Assembly (NCBI RefSeq): GCF_945952405.1 | Contig: NZ_CAMFIA010000015.1 | Coordinates: forward strand, 1 to 64,000 | Length of the DNA: 64,000 bases | DNA from: an uncultured Stenotrophomonas sp. | Lineage (GTDB): Bacteria; Pseudomonadota; Gammaproteobacteria; Xanthomonadales; Xanthomonadaceae | Reading direction: 5' to 3' | Shown here: positions 56,994 through 64,000 of the stretch, one piece after another | Layout: each line of letters opens with the position of its first letter | Position numbering within the stretch: the stretch's first letter is position 1 | Program-made: the position numbers and the translations under genes | Notes under the pieces: model-generated | What the model saw: the letters and a program-made list of their open reading frames with translations, nothing else | Database searches by the model: none | What the model was told of the DNA's origin: nothing

Positions 56994-57096
56994 GGTTTTC
57001 CACACCGGTTGTGGAATGATGCTGAATCAACCTGTGGATAGGTAGCGCGGAGCCTTGCAGCGAAAGGCCCGCCGGCGTGTGGTGAAAAAACCGTCA
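56994..57096. repeat. 103-bp element with DnaA-box-like blocks, copy 2
   Basis: Blocks A (56994-57014), B (57032-57041) and C (57080-57096) recur at exactly the same internal spacing, each 254 bp from its partner in copy 1, while the bases between the blocks are different. The 254-bp period and selective conservation indicate an old duplication with function kept in the blocks. Confidence 0.75.
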
Positions 57097-57165
57097 GGTC
57101 TGATCGGGATCATTGTGGGTGCACGGGGCAGATGCCACCGTGGCGCCGTCGCAGGAGGGGATGGC

Positions 57166-58128
57166 ATGGGCATGGGCATCGGCAACGGGATGCGGGGAAT
57201 CGGACTGGTGGGCCTCGGCCTGCTGGCGGGCTGTGGCCCCTCCGCGCCGCACGCGCTGGGGACGCTGGAGTGGGACCGGATCACGGTGCCGGCACCGGCC
57301 GCCGAAGTGATCGCCGCGGTGGAGGTGCGCGAGGGCCAGCCGGTCAAGGCGGGCACCGTGCTGATGCAGCTCGATCCCGCCCGGGGCGACGCACAGTTCG
57401 CCGCCGCGCAGGCCGATATGCTGCGCGCGCAGGCACAGCTGGAAGAGCTGAAGATCGGCCCACGCCAGGAGCAGATCGCGCAGGCCCAGGCCCAGCTGGC
57501 CGCGCTTCGCGCGCAGGCCGTCGAAGCCAGCGCCTACTATCGCCGGGTGCAGCCGCTGGCACGCCAGCAGCTGGTGGCCGCCGCCGAACTGGACCGTGCG
57601 CGGGCCGCCGCCGGCAACGCCGAGGCCAGCGCGCGTGCCGCCGAACAGGTGTGGCTGGAACTGGTGCACGGCAGCCGTGCACAGGACATCACCCAGGGCC
57701 AGGCCGCGGCCGACGCCGCACGCGCACAGCAGGTGGTGCAGGGCGTGAACCTGCAGAAGCTGCAGTTGCGTGCACCGCGCGATGGTGTGGTCGATGCCTT
57801 GCCCTACCGGCAGGGCGACCAGGCGCCGATCGGCGCGCCGTTGGCGGTGATGCTGGTCGGTGAGCATCCCTATGCGCGCGTCTACCTGCCGCAGCCGCTG
57901 CGCCTGCAGGTGAAGGTCGGCCAGGCCGCGCAGATCCAGCTGGAGGGCGCGAGCACGGTGTTGAAAGGGCGCGTGCGCTCGATCCGCAGCGAACCGTCGT
58001 TCACCCCGTACTACGCACTGACCGGCGACGACGTCGAGCGCCTGAGCTACCTGGCTGAAATCGAAGTGGCCGAAGCCGCCGACATGCAGAAGCTGCCGGC
58101 CGGCCTGCCGGTGCAGGTGCGCTTCTGA
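57166..58128 (+). CDS. HlyD-family periplasmic adaptor lipoprotein of an ABC exporter
   Basis: 320 residues. AGGAGGGG five bases upstream of ATG 57166 fixes the start. A lipobox (GLGLLAGC) suggests an inner-membrane-anchored lipoprotein. Biotinyl-lipoyl halves (about 40-75 and 200-240, VEVREGQPVKAGTVLMQLD and LRAPRDGVVDALPYRQGD) flank a long Ala/Gln coiled coil (about 85-195). YbhG-like adaptors of this type link ABC-2 pumps to an outer-membrane channel. The first gene of a three-gene operon. Confidence 0.92.
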   Translation: MGMGIGNGMRGIGLVGLGLLAGCGPSAPHALGTLEWDRITVPAPAAEVIAAVEVREGQPVKAGTVLMQLDPARGDAQFAAAQADMLRAQAQLEELKIGPRQEQIAQAQAQLAALRAQAVEASAYYRRVQPLARQQLVAAAELDRARAAAGNAEASARAAEQVWLELVHGSRAQDITQGQAAADAARAQQVVQGVNLQKLQLRAPRDGVVDALPYRQGDQAPIGAPLAVMLVGEHPYARVYLPQPLRLQVKVGQAAQIQLEGASTVLKGRVRSIRSEPSFTPYYALTGDDVERLSYLAEIEVAEAADMQKLPAGLPVQVRF

Positions 58129-58148
58129 ACACCGGCCCGGACGTCGCA

Positions 58149-59072
58149 GTGCATGCGCAGGGCCTGACCCGCCGCTTCGGCGAGCTGCTGGCCGTGGACA
58201 ACGTCGACCTGACCGTGCCGCGTGGCCAGGTCTATGGCTTCCTGGGCCCGAACGGGTCGGGCAAGTCGACCACCATCCGCATGCTGTGCGGCCTGCTGGA
58301 ACCGAGCGCGGGGCAGATCGAGGTGCTGGGGCTGGCGGTTCCCGAGCAGGCCGAAGCGCTGCGCCGGCGCATCGGCTACATGACCCAGCGCTTTTCGCTG
58401 TACGAAGACCTGTCGGTACGCGAGAACCTGGAGTTCCTTGCCGCCATCCAGGACCTGCCGCGCGCGCAGGCCCGGCAACGGATCGATACGCTGCTGCAGC
58501 AGTACCGGTTGCAGGACCGGCAGCCGCAGCTGGCCGGCACGCTCAGCGGTGGCCAGAAGCAACGCCTGGCCCTGGCGGGTGCCGTCGTGCATGGCCCCGA
58601 ACTGCTGTTCCTGGACGAGCCGACCAGCGCGGTCGATCCGGAGTCGCGCCGTGATTTCTGGGAGGCCCTGTTCGAACTGGCCGACGCCGGCACCACGGTG
58701 CTGGTTTCGACCCACTACATGGACGAAGCCGAACGCTGCCACCGGCTGGCGATCCTCGATCGCGGCGCGCTGGTGGCCGACGGCACGCCGGCCGAACTGT
58801 GCGCACGGCTGCAAGGGCGCACGCTGCAGGTCACCTCCGCGCAGCCGCGCCAGGCCAGCCGTGCGCTGGCTGAACTGCCGGGGGTGCTGAGCGTGGCGCA
58901 GATCGGCACCCAGCTGCGTGTGCTGTGCAGCGATGGCGCAGCCGACACGCCCGGCCTGCGCCAGGCACTGGCCAGTGCCGATCCGCAGGCCTGCATCGAT
59001 GCGGTGGCGCCCAACCTCGAAGACGTGTTCGTGGCGGCGACCCGCGGCCGTGGCCGGGAGCCGTCGGCATGA
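58149..59072 (+). CDS. ABC transporter ATP-binding protein (YbhF/CcmA-like)
   Basis: 307 residues from GTG 58149. Walker A GPNGSGKST, signature LSGGQKQR, Walker B LLFLDEPTSAVDP and STHYMDEAERC are intact; a C-terminal regulatory domain follows (about 215-307). It may start earlier at a CTG that overlaps the adaptor's stop (58125), because the preceding eight codons read well. It is a single-domain ATPase, whereas E. coli YbhF has two. The stop overlaps the permease start. Confidence 0.92.
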   Translation: MHAQGLTRRFGELLAVDNVDLTVPRGQVYGFLGPNGSGKSTTIRMLCGLLEPSAGQIEVLGLAVPEQAEALRRRIGYMTQRFSLYEDLSVRENLEFLAAIQDLPRAQARQRIDTLLQQYRLQDRQPQLAGTLSGGQKQRLALAGAVVHGPELLFLDEPTSAVDPESRRDFWEALFELADAGTTVLVSTHYMDEAERCHRLAILDRGALVADGTPAELCARLQGRTLQVTSAQPRQASRALAELPGVLSVAQIGTQLRVLCSDGAADTPGLRQALASADPQACIDAVAPNLEDVFVAATRGRGREPSA

Positions 59073-60181
59073 ACCTGCGCCGGTTGTGGGCGATCATGCT
59101 CAAGGAGCTGCGGCAGCTGCGCCGCGACCGCATCACTTTGGCCATGATCGTCGGCATTCCGGTGATGCAGCTGCTGCTGTTCGGCTATGCGATCAACCTC
59201 AACCTGCGCCACCTTGACGCCGGCGTTGCCGACCAGGCCAACAGTGCCGCCTCACGCGCGCTGGTGCAGGACATGGTTGCCACCGGGGTGATCGCGCCGC
59301 GTGACGAGTCCTATACGCCGGACCAGCTGATGCAGGCGCTGCGGCGTGGTGAGATCAGTGTCGGCATCGTGGTGCCGGCCGACTTCGAGCGCCGCCGCTT
59401 CGATGGCCGCGAAGCGGTGCAGGTGCTGGTCGATGGCAGCGACACGGTGGTGCAGAGTGCCGCGATCCAGCTGGCGCAGGTACCGCTGGATACGCGACCG
59501 ACCAGCAATACGCGGCCGTTGCGCGACGGCAGCATCGCCAGCGGTGCGGTCAGCGTGATCAGCTTCTACAACCCGCAGCGGCGTTCTGCGGTGAACATCG
59601 TGCCGGGCCTGATCGGGGTCATCCTGACCATGACGCTGGTGATGTTCACCGCGGTGGCCGTGGTGCGTGAGCGCGAGCGCGGCAACATGGAACTGCTGAT
59701 CGCCACGCCGGTGTCGCGCAGCGAGCTGATGGTCGGCAAGGTGCTGCCCTATGCAGCGATTGGCCTGCTGCAGACCACGCTGGTACTGGTGCTGGGGACC
59801 TGGCTGTTCCAGGTGCCGATCCGTGGCAGCCTGCTGGACATCTACCTGGCCGCGGTGCTGCTGGTGCTGGCCAACCTGGCCCTGGGCCTGCTGATCTCCA
59901 CGCGCGCGCGCTCGCAGTTCCAGGCCATGCAGATGACCCTGTTCCTGTTCCTGCCGTCGATCCTGCTGTCGGGCTTCATGTTCCCGTTCGCCGGCATGCC
60001 GCGGCCGGTGCAATGGCTGGCGGAAGTGCTGCCGCTGACCCATTTCCTGCGGCTGGTGCGCGGCATCATGCTGCGTGGCGCCTCGCTGTGGGAGCTGTGG
60101 CCGGAGGCGTTGGCGCTGCTGGCCTTCATCGTGGTGATGATGACGCTGGCGATCCTGCGCTTCCGCAAGCGCCTGGATTAG
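59069..60181 (+). CDS. ABC-2 family permease (YbhS/YbhR-like)
   Basis: 370 residues: one N-terminal helix (about 22-42), a large periplasmic domain (about 45-175) and five C-terminal helices (about 180-365), the ABC2_membrane_3 layout. PTPVSR-type motif appears as LLIATPVSRSELMVGK. Two copies would form the pore. Substrates of such pumps include drugs and cationic dyes; nothing here is specific. Confidence 0.92.
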   Translation: MNLRRLWAIMLKELRQLRRDRITLAMIVGIPVMQLLLFGYAINLNLRHLDAGVADQANSAASRALVQDMVATGVIAPRDESYTPDQLMQALRRGEISVGIVVPADFERRRFDGREAVQVLVDGSDTVVQSAAIQLAQVPLDTRPTSNTRPLRDGSIASGAVSVISFYNPQRRSAVNIVPGLIGVILTMTLVMFTAVAVVRERERGNMELLIATPVSRSELMVGKVLPYAAIGLLQTTLVLVLGTWLFQVPIRGSLLDIYLAAVLLVLANLALGLLISTRARSQFQAMQMTLFLFLPSILLSGFMFPFAGMPRPVQWLAEVLPLTHFLRLVRGIMLRGASLWELWPEALALLAFIVVMMTLAILRFRKRLD

Positions 60182-60192
60182 GGAATCCACTC

Positions 60193-60291
60193 CGGTAGGT
60201 GCCAACCGTTGGCCGGCACATCTCTCTCGGTGGCTGCCGACCGTTGGTCGGCACATCTCTTCCGGTGGGTGCCGACCGTTGGTCGGCACAC
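60193..60291. repeat. SMAG cluster, three tandem units
   Basis: Three direct units about 35 bp apart begin GGTAGGTGCCAACC, GGTGGCTGCCGACC and GGTGGGTGCCGACC; each ends GGCCGGCACA or GGTCGGCACA. They follow the permease stop and touch the miaB stop, so they lie between convergent genes. Confidence 0.85.
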
Positions 60292-60292
60292 C

Positions 60293-61711
60293 TTATTCCG
60301 CCACCACCCGCGCGCGCAGCGAATTGGTCAGCGCTTCGGTGATCACCACGTCCACGAACTGGCCGATCAGGCGCGCCGGCGCCGGGAAGTTCACCGAGCG
60401 CATGTTCTCGGTCTTGCCGGTCAGCTCGTTCGGGTTCTTGCGCGAGGGGCCTTCCACCAGCACGGTCTGCACGGTGCCGACCATCTTTTCGGAGATGCCG
60501 GCCGCATGTGCATTGATGCGTTCCTGCAGGCGCGACAGGCGCGCGTGCTTCTCGGCATCGCTGATCGTGTCCTCCAGGTCCGCGGCCGGGGTGCCCGGCC
60601 GGCGCGAGTAGATGAAGGAGAAGCTGTGGTCGAAGCCGATGTCCTCGATCAGCTTCATGGTCTTCTCGAAGTCGGCGTCGGTCTCGCCGGGGAAGCCGAC
60701 GATGAAGTCCGAGCTGATCGAGATGTCCGGGCGCACCGCGCGCAGCTTGCGGATCTTCGACTTGAATTCCAGCGCGGTGTAGCCACGCTTCATCGCCGAC
60801 AGCACGCGGTCGCTGCCGGCCTGTACCGGCAGGTGCAGGAAATTGGCCAGCTGCGGCACGTCGCGGAACGCGTCGATCAGCGAATCGCTGAACTCCAGCG
60901 GATGCGAGGTGGTGAAGCGGATGCGGCCGACGCCGTCGATCTCGGCGATGGTGCGGATGAGCAGGCCCAGGTCGGCAAACTCGCCCTCGCCATAGGGGCC
61001 GCGATAGGCATTGACGTTCTGGCCGAGCAGGTTGATCTCGCGCACGCCCTGTGCAGCCAGCTGTGCCACTTCCACCACCACGTCCTCGAACGGGCGGCTG
61101 ACCTCGGTGCCGCGGGTATAGGGCACCACGCAGAACGAGCAGTACTTGGAGCAGCCTTCCATGATCGACACGAACGCCGAGGCGCCGTCGGCGCGCGGCT
61201 CCGGCAGGCGGTCGAACTTCTCGATCTCCGGGAAGCTGATGTCCACCTGCGGGCGCTTCTGCTCGCGGCGCGCGCGGATCAGTTCCGGCAGGCGATGCAG
61301 GGTCTGCGGGCCGAACACCAGGTCCACGAACGGCGCGCGCTTGATGATGGCTTCGCCTTCCTGCGAGGCGACACAGCCGCCCACGCCGATGATCACCTCG
61401 CGGCCCTTGTTCTTCAGGCCCTTCCACACGCCCAGCTGGCTGAAGACCTTCTCCTGCGCCTTCTCGCGGATCGAGCAGGTGTTGACCAGGATGACGTCGG
61501 CGTCGTCCGGGCTGTCGGTCAGTTCCAGGCCATCGCTGGCGGCGAGCACATCGGCCATCTTGGCCGAGTCGTACTCGTTCATCTGGCAACCGTGGGTCTT
61601 GATGTAGAGCTTGCCCTTCACCTGGTCGGGCTTGCGCGGACCGGCGGGCAGGGCAACGAGCGGAGTACCGCCCAGGGGGGCGGGCGGAAAGACGTCTGGC
61701 GTCCCGGTCAT
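60293..61711 (-). CDS. miaB: tRNA-2-methylthio-N6-dimethylallyladenosine synthase MiaB
   Basis: 472 residues. N-terminal UPF0004 domain with the second-cluster Cys set ([29 protein letters not shown]), radical-SAM Cys triad CSKYCSFC in a [16 protein letters not shown] context, and a C-terminal TRAM domain. It adds the methylthio group to i6A37 of tRNA. In relatives miaB is directly followed by phoH; here 3.7 kb with a plus-strand exporter separates them. Confidence 0.97.
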   Translation of the reverse strand: MTGTPDVFPPAPLGGTPLVALPAGPRKPDQVKGKLYIKTHGCQMNEYDSAKMADVLAASDGLELTDSPDDADVILVNTCSIREKAQEKVFSQLGVWKGLKNKGREVIIGVGGCVASQEGEAIIKRAPFVDLVFGPQTLHRLPELIRARREQKRPQVDISFPEIEKFDRLPEPRADGASAFVSIMEGCSKYCSFCVVPYTRGTEVSRPFEDVVVEVAQLAAQGVREINLLGQNVNAYRGPYGEGEFADLGLLIRTIAEIDGVGRIRFTTSHPLEFSDSLIDAFRDVPQLANFLHLPVQAGSDRVLSAMKRGYTALEFKSKIRKLRAVRPDISISSDFIVGFPGETDADFEKTMKLIEDIGFDHSFSFIYSRRPGTPAADLEDTISDAEKHARLSRLQERINAHAAGISEKMVGTVQTVLVEGPSRKNPNELTGKTENMRSVNFPAPARLIGQFVDVVITEALTNSLRARVVAE

Positions 61712-61787
61712 GGCGCTTAATCCATTCGGGTGGCGGGAAAGCCGGCAATTCTACCCGCATCCCGCGCCCGCCGCCGTGCCCCTTGCT

Positions 61788-61948
61788 GTAGCGCCGGGCC
61801 CATGCCCGGCAGGCCATTCCCGCCCCCCCTTGTAGAGCCGAGCCCATGCTCGGCTGCCTTGTGCAAGGCGGGGGAGCAGCCGAGCATGGGCTCGGCTCTA
61901 CAGGAGCGCAGGGGGCGGGAGCAGCCGAGCGCGGGCTCGGCTCCACAA
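61788..61948. repeat. SMAG cluster, four units, CCGGGC and AGCCGAGC subtypes
   Basis: GTAGCGCCGGGCCCATGCCCGGC (about 61788-61810), GTAGAGCCGAGCCCATGCTCGGC (61832-61854), then two facing copies AGCCGAGCATGGGCTCGGCTCTAC (61878-61901) and AGCCGAGCGCGGGCTCGGCTCCAC (61924-61947). Confidence 0.85.
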
Positions 61949-61969
61949 CAGGCTGGCGCCCGCGCGCCG

Positions 61970-62590
61970 TCAGGCCGCGGTCAGCTCCGCATCGATCTGC
62001 CGCGAACGGTCGAATGCGGTCATCGCGCTCATCCGGGCAATGTAGGCGGCCGTGGCCGGCGCCGGCTGTACCAGGCCGAAGGAGCTGGTCCAGGCCAGTG
62101 CATTGCCCCACAGCACGTCGGCGGCGCTCATCACCTCGCCGAGCAGGTACGGCCCCTGCGTCAGCTGGTCCTCGATCACCTGCAGCACGGTGTCGGCATC
62201 GTTGTACGGCGACATCAGGCGCGGCGGCGGCTCGCGATGCATTGCCTTGTCGATCAACGCCGGCTCGAAACAGGCGCCATAGAAGGCCATCCAGCGCAGG
62301 TAGGGGCCGCGCAGGGCGTGGCCGATCGGCGGTGCCAGCCCGGCTTCCGGATACAGGTCGGCCAGGTACAGGTAGATCGCCACCTGTTCGGTCACCAGGG
62401 CACCGTTGTGGACGATGGCCGGCACCTTGCCCATCGGGTTGATGGCCAGGTAGGCCGGGGCCAGGTTGGCGCCGGCCTTCAGGTCCAGCACCTGCATGCT
62501 GTAGTCGGCACCCAGCGCTTCAAGCAGGGCCACGGCGCCGCTCGAGCGCGAACGGGCGGCGTGGTACAGGGTGATCTGGCGGGATGTCAT
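61970..62590 (-). CDS. Glutathione S-transferase family protein
   Basis: 206 residues. N-terminal thioredoxin-like domain (about 1-80, with SRSSGAVALLEALGADY and the cis-Pro region GKVPAIVHNGALVTEQ) and an all-helical C-terminal domain (about 90-205). AAGGAG precedes ATG 62590. Members of this group conjugate glutathione or act as isomerases; substrate unknown. It diverges from the WYL regulator by 80 bp and is a likely target of it. Confidence 0.92.
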   Translation of the reverse strand: MTSRQITLYHAARSRSSGAVALLEALGADYSMQVLDLKAGANLAPAYLAINPMGKVPAIVHNGALVTEQVAIYLYLADLYPEAGLAPPIGHALRGPYLRWMAFYGACFEPALIDKAMHREPPPRLMSPYNDADTVLQVIEDQLTQGPYLLGEVMSAADVLWGNALAWTSSFGLVQPAPATAAYIARMSAMTAFDRSRQIDAELTAA

Positions 62591-62670
62591 GGCATTGCTC
62601 CTTGCGGTGGGTGGTGAACTGGCGCCCATCCTGGGGCACTATTGCGGACGACTTCTGTCCTCGATCCTTC

Positions 62671-63639
62671 ATGCGCCATACCGCCCATCGACTGCTGCGC
62701 CTGATCGCCCTGCTGCAGGCCCGCCGCCAGTGGTCCGGGGCGGAACTGGCCGAGCGCATGGGAGTGGACCGGCGCAGCATCCGCCGCGACATCGAGCGCC
62801 TGCGCGAACTGGGCTACCCGGTGCAGGCCTCGGCCGGGGTCGGCGGCGGCTACCAGCTCGGGGCCGGTGCACCGGTGCTGCCGATGCTGCTGGACGAGGA
62901 GGAGGCGACCACCCTGGCCATCGCCCTGCGCGCGGCCTCGGCCACGGTGGCCGGCATCGATGACACGGCGCGTGGCCTGCTGTCCAAGCTCGACCCGCTG
63001 GTGCCGACCCGCCGGCGCCAGCAGGCCGGTGAGGTGCATGCCGCCACCGCCACGTTGTCCGAAATGCCGGCCACCGACGCCCGCCTGCTCGGGCGGCTGG
63101 CCCAGCATTGCCGGCAGGCCTCGCGGCTGGCCTTCGAGTACCGCAGTGCGCAGGACGCGCTGACCCAGCGCGAGGTCGAGGCCCAGCACCTGGTCAATTA
63201 CGGCCGGCGCTGGTACCTGCTGGCCTGGGACCTGGGGCGGCAGGACTGGCGGACCCTGCGCGTGGACCGGATGGGCGCGGTACGCGAGTGCTCCGAGCCC
63301 GGCATGCGCCGGCGTACCCCCGCACCGCCGGACGTGATGGTGCGGCAGGCGGTCAGCCAGGCGCCGTTCGCACTGCAGGCCATCGTCCGCCTGGCCGGCA
63401 GCCATGCCGAGCTGGAAGGACGCATCCCGCCCTGGTGCGGTGTGCTGGAAGCCGATGGCGCCGACCACTGCCTGCTGCGCATGGGCGCCGAGAGCCGCGG
63501 CATGATGCTGGCGCAGATCCTCAGCCTGGACCGGGTGCCGGTGGCGCTGTGGACGACGCCGGCGGGCCTGCGCGACGAACTGGCGCAGCGCCTGGCCGGG
63601 CTGGGCCAGCTGCTGGCTGTGGCGCCGGTCACAGGCTGA
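62671..63639 (+). CDS. WYL-domain transcriptional regulator (YafY/DeoR-like HTH)
   Basis: 322 residues. The N-terminal HTH (about 8-60: ELAERMGVDRRSIRRDIERL) ends with the wing VGGGYQLGAG. A WYL domain follows (about 140-225, NYGRRWYLLAWDLGRQDWRTLRVDRM) and a C-terminal WCX extension. The ATG 62671 is the first that fits. These regulators bind a small ligand or nucleic acid with the WYL domain and usually control the adjoining gene, here the GST. Confidence 0.93.
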   Translation: MRHTAHRLLRLIALLQARRQWSGAELAERMGVDRRSIRRDIERLRELGYPVQASAGVGGGYQLGAGAPVLPMLLDEEEATTLAIALRAASATVAGIDDTARGLLSKLDPLVPTRRRQQAGEVHAATATLSEMPATDARLLGRLAQHCRQASRLAFEYRSAQDALTQREVEAQHLVNYGRRWYLLAWDLGRQDWRTLRVDRMGAVRECSEPGMRRRTPAPPDVMVRQAVSQAPFALQAIVRLAGSHAELEGRIPPWCGVLEADGADHCLLRMGAESRGMMLAQILSLDRVPVALWTTPAGLRDELAQRLAGLGQLLAVAPVTG

Positions 63640-63685
63640 GCTGCATCGCTTGGCAAGCCCCGACGAAGCTGGGACACTCGCCGCC

Positions 63686-64000
63686 ATGAAGGGGATACTG
63701 GGGACAACGGCGATCATCATCGCTGCGCTGACCGCTGCGCCGGCCAGCGCCGGGACCCTGTACAAGTGCCAGGGCGCCGACGGCGTCACCAGTTATGTCA
63801 GCAAGCGCGTCAGCGGGGCCCGCTGCAGCAGCATCAGCTACAGCCGCGACACCCGACCGGCCGCGCGTCCGGTGGTGGCCGCGCCGAAGCCGGCGCCGAC
63901 CACCGTGGCCAGCATCGAACGCAACCCGGTGGCGGTGGCAGCCAGTGCCGTGGCGCCGGCCGCTCCCGCCTCCGCGTCGCTGCCGGTCGCCGCTGCCGCG
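63686..64000 (+). CDS. Secreted DUF4124-like protein, 3' end cut by the window
   Basis: 105 codons open to the end of the window. Signal peptide about 1-22 (cleavage after ASA), then GTLYKCQGADGVTSYVSKR and GARCSS, a DUF4124-like cysteine domain. An Ala/Pro/Val-rich linker follows. In xanthomonads this N-terminus precedes a lytic transglycosylase (SLT) domain in some proteins, but the rest is not visible. The start is ATG 63686, 46 bp after the WYL gene. Confidence 0.7.
   Translation, partial: MKGILGTTAIIIAALTAAPASAGTLYKCQGADGVTSYVSKRVSGARCSSISYSRDTRPAARPVVAAPKPAPTTVASIERNPVAVAASAVAPAAPASASLPVAAAA

Larger units (their letters stand above)
56629..57165. other. Divergent intergenic region between phoH and the exporter operon
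   Basis: 537 bases without a gene. It holds the two copies of a 103-bp element described separately, with a G+C-rich 150-base spacer between them, and the promoters of phoH (low side) and of the HlyD operon (high side), neither of which I can pin down. Confidence 0.6.

Noticed and set aside
56740..57096. A replication origin in the phoH upstream gap
   Set aside because: DnaA-like boxes are present but no dnaA, dnaN, gidA or similar origin-flanking gene and no AT-rich unwinding region is nearby.

Overview
The window comes from a high-G+C gammaproteobacterium, almost certainly a Stenotrophomonas of the S. maltophilia complex. Many intergenic gaps hold short palindromes that begin with GTAG or GTGG and carry inverted repeats such as ATCCACGC/GCGTGGAT, AGCCGAGC/GCTCGGCT or TGCCGAC/GTCGGCA. 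These match the GTAG (SMAG) REP family of that species. Gene content (RlmKL, tandem pstS genes, AmpD, the miaB-phoH-ybeY-corC block, siderophore receptor with PepSY partners) fits Xanthomonadaceae. I see no rRNA, tRNA, CRISPR array, intact insertion sequence or prophage.

Layout. 0.2-0.8 kb: RNase T. 1.0-3.5 kb (minus strand): a four-gene operon matching HvfABCD/bufferin systems. It encodes a small secreted precursor with four EGKCG motifs, a DUF692 multinuclear non-heme iron oxidase (MNIO), its DUF2063 partner and a DoxX membrane protein; this is a ribosomal-peptide metallophore pathway probably linked to copper stress. 3.8-11.7 kb: the Pho regulon, with two pstS genes, pstCAB and phoU on the minus strand facing an OprO/OprP-type porin. 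An array of half-sites at an 11-bp period lies before pstS and a clean Pho box before the porin. 11.8-20 kb: housekeeping genes (nth, enoyl-CoA hydratase, FKBP isomerase, a DUF1289-NUDIX fusion, sulfurtransferase, AmpD-like amidase, esterase, rlmKL). 20-25 kb: TonB siderophore receptor, DUF3649, PepSY and DUF3325 genes behind a Fur box.

25-50.6 kb holds a dispersed polyamine locus: an omega-aminotransferase and a PuuC-like aldehyde dehydrogenase at 27-30 kb, puuB, puuD and puuA at 40-43 kb, potF and potGHI at 43-49 kb and a succinate-semialdehyde dehydrogenase at 49-50.6 kb. Together these would import putrescine and carry it to succinate. Between its parts lie an MHS transporter, a hemerythrin, a dual-receiver diguanylate cyclase, and three paralogous MASE1 proteins with degenerate kinase-like tails around a small secreted protein. 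A lower-G+C segment with a frameshifted M35 metalloprotease gene splits potF from potGHI.

50.7-64 kb: CorA, a DUF4105 protein, CorC, two unknown genes, YbeY and PhoH on the minus strand, and MiaB further on. The usual miaB-phoH junction is interrupted by a plus-strand HlyD/ABC exporter. Its upstream gap carries two copies, exactly 254 bp apart, of a 103-bp element with conserved DnaA-box-like blocks and inverted ends. The window ends with a GST, a WYL regulator and the start of a secreted DUF4124-like protein.
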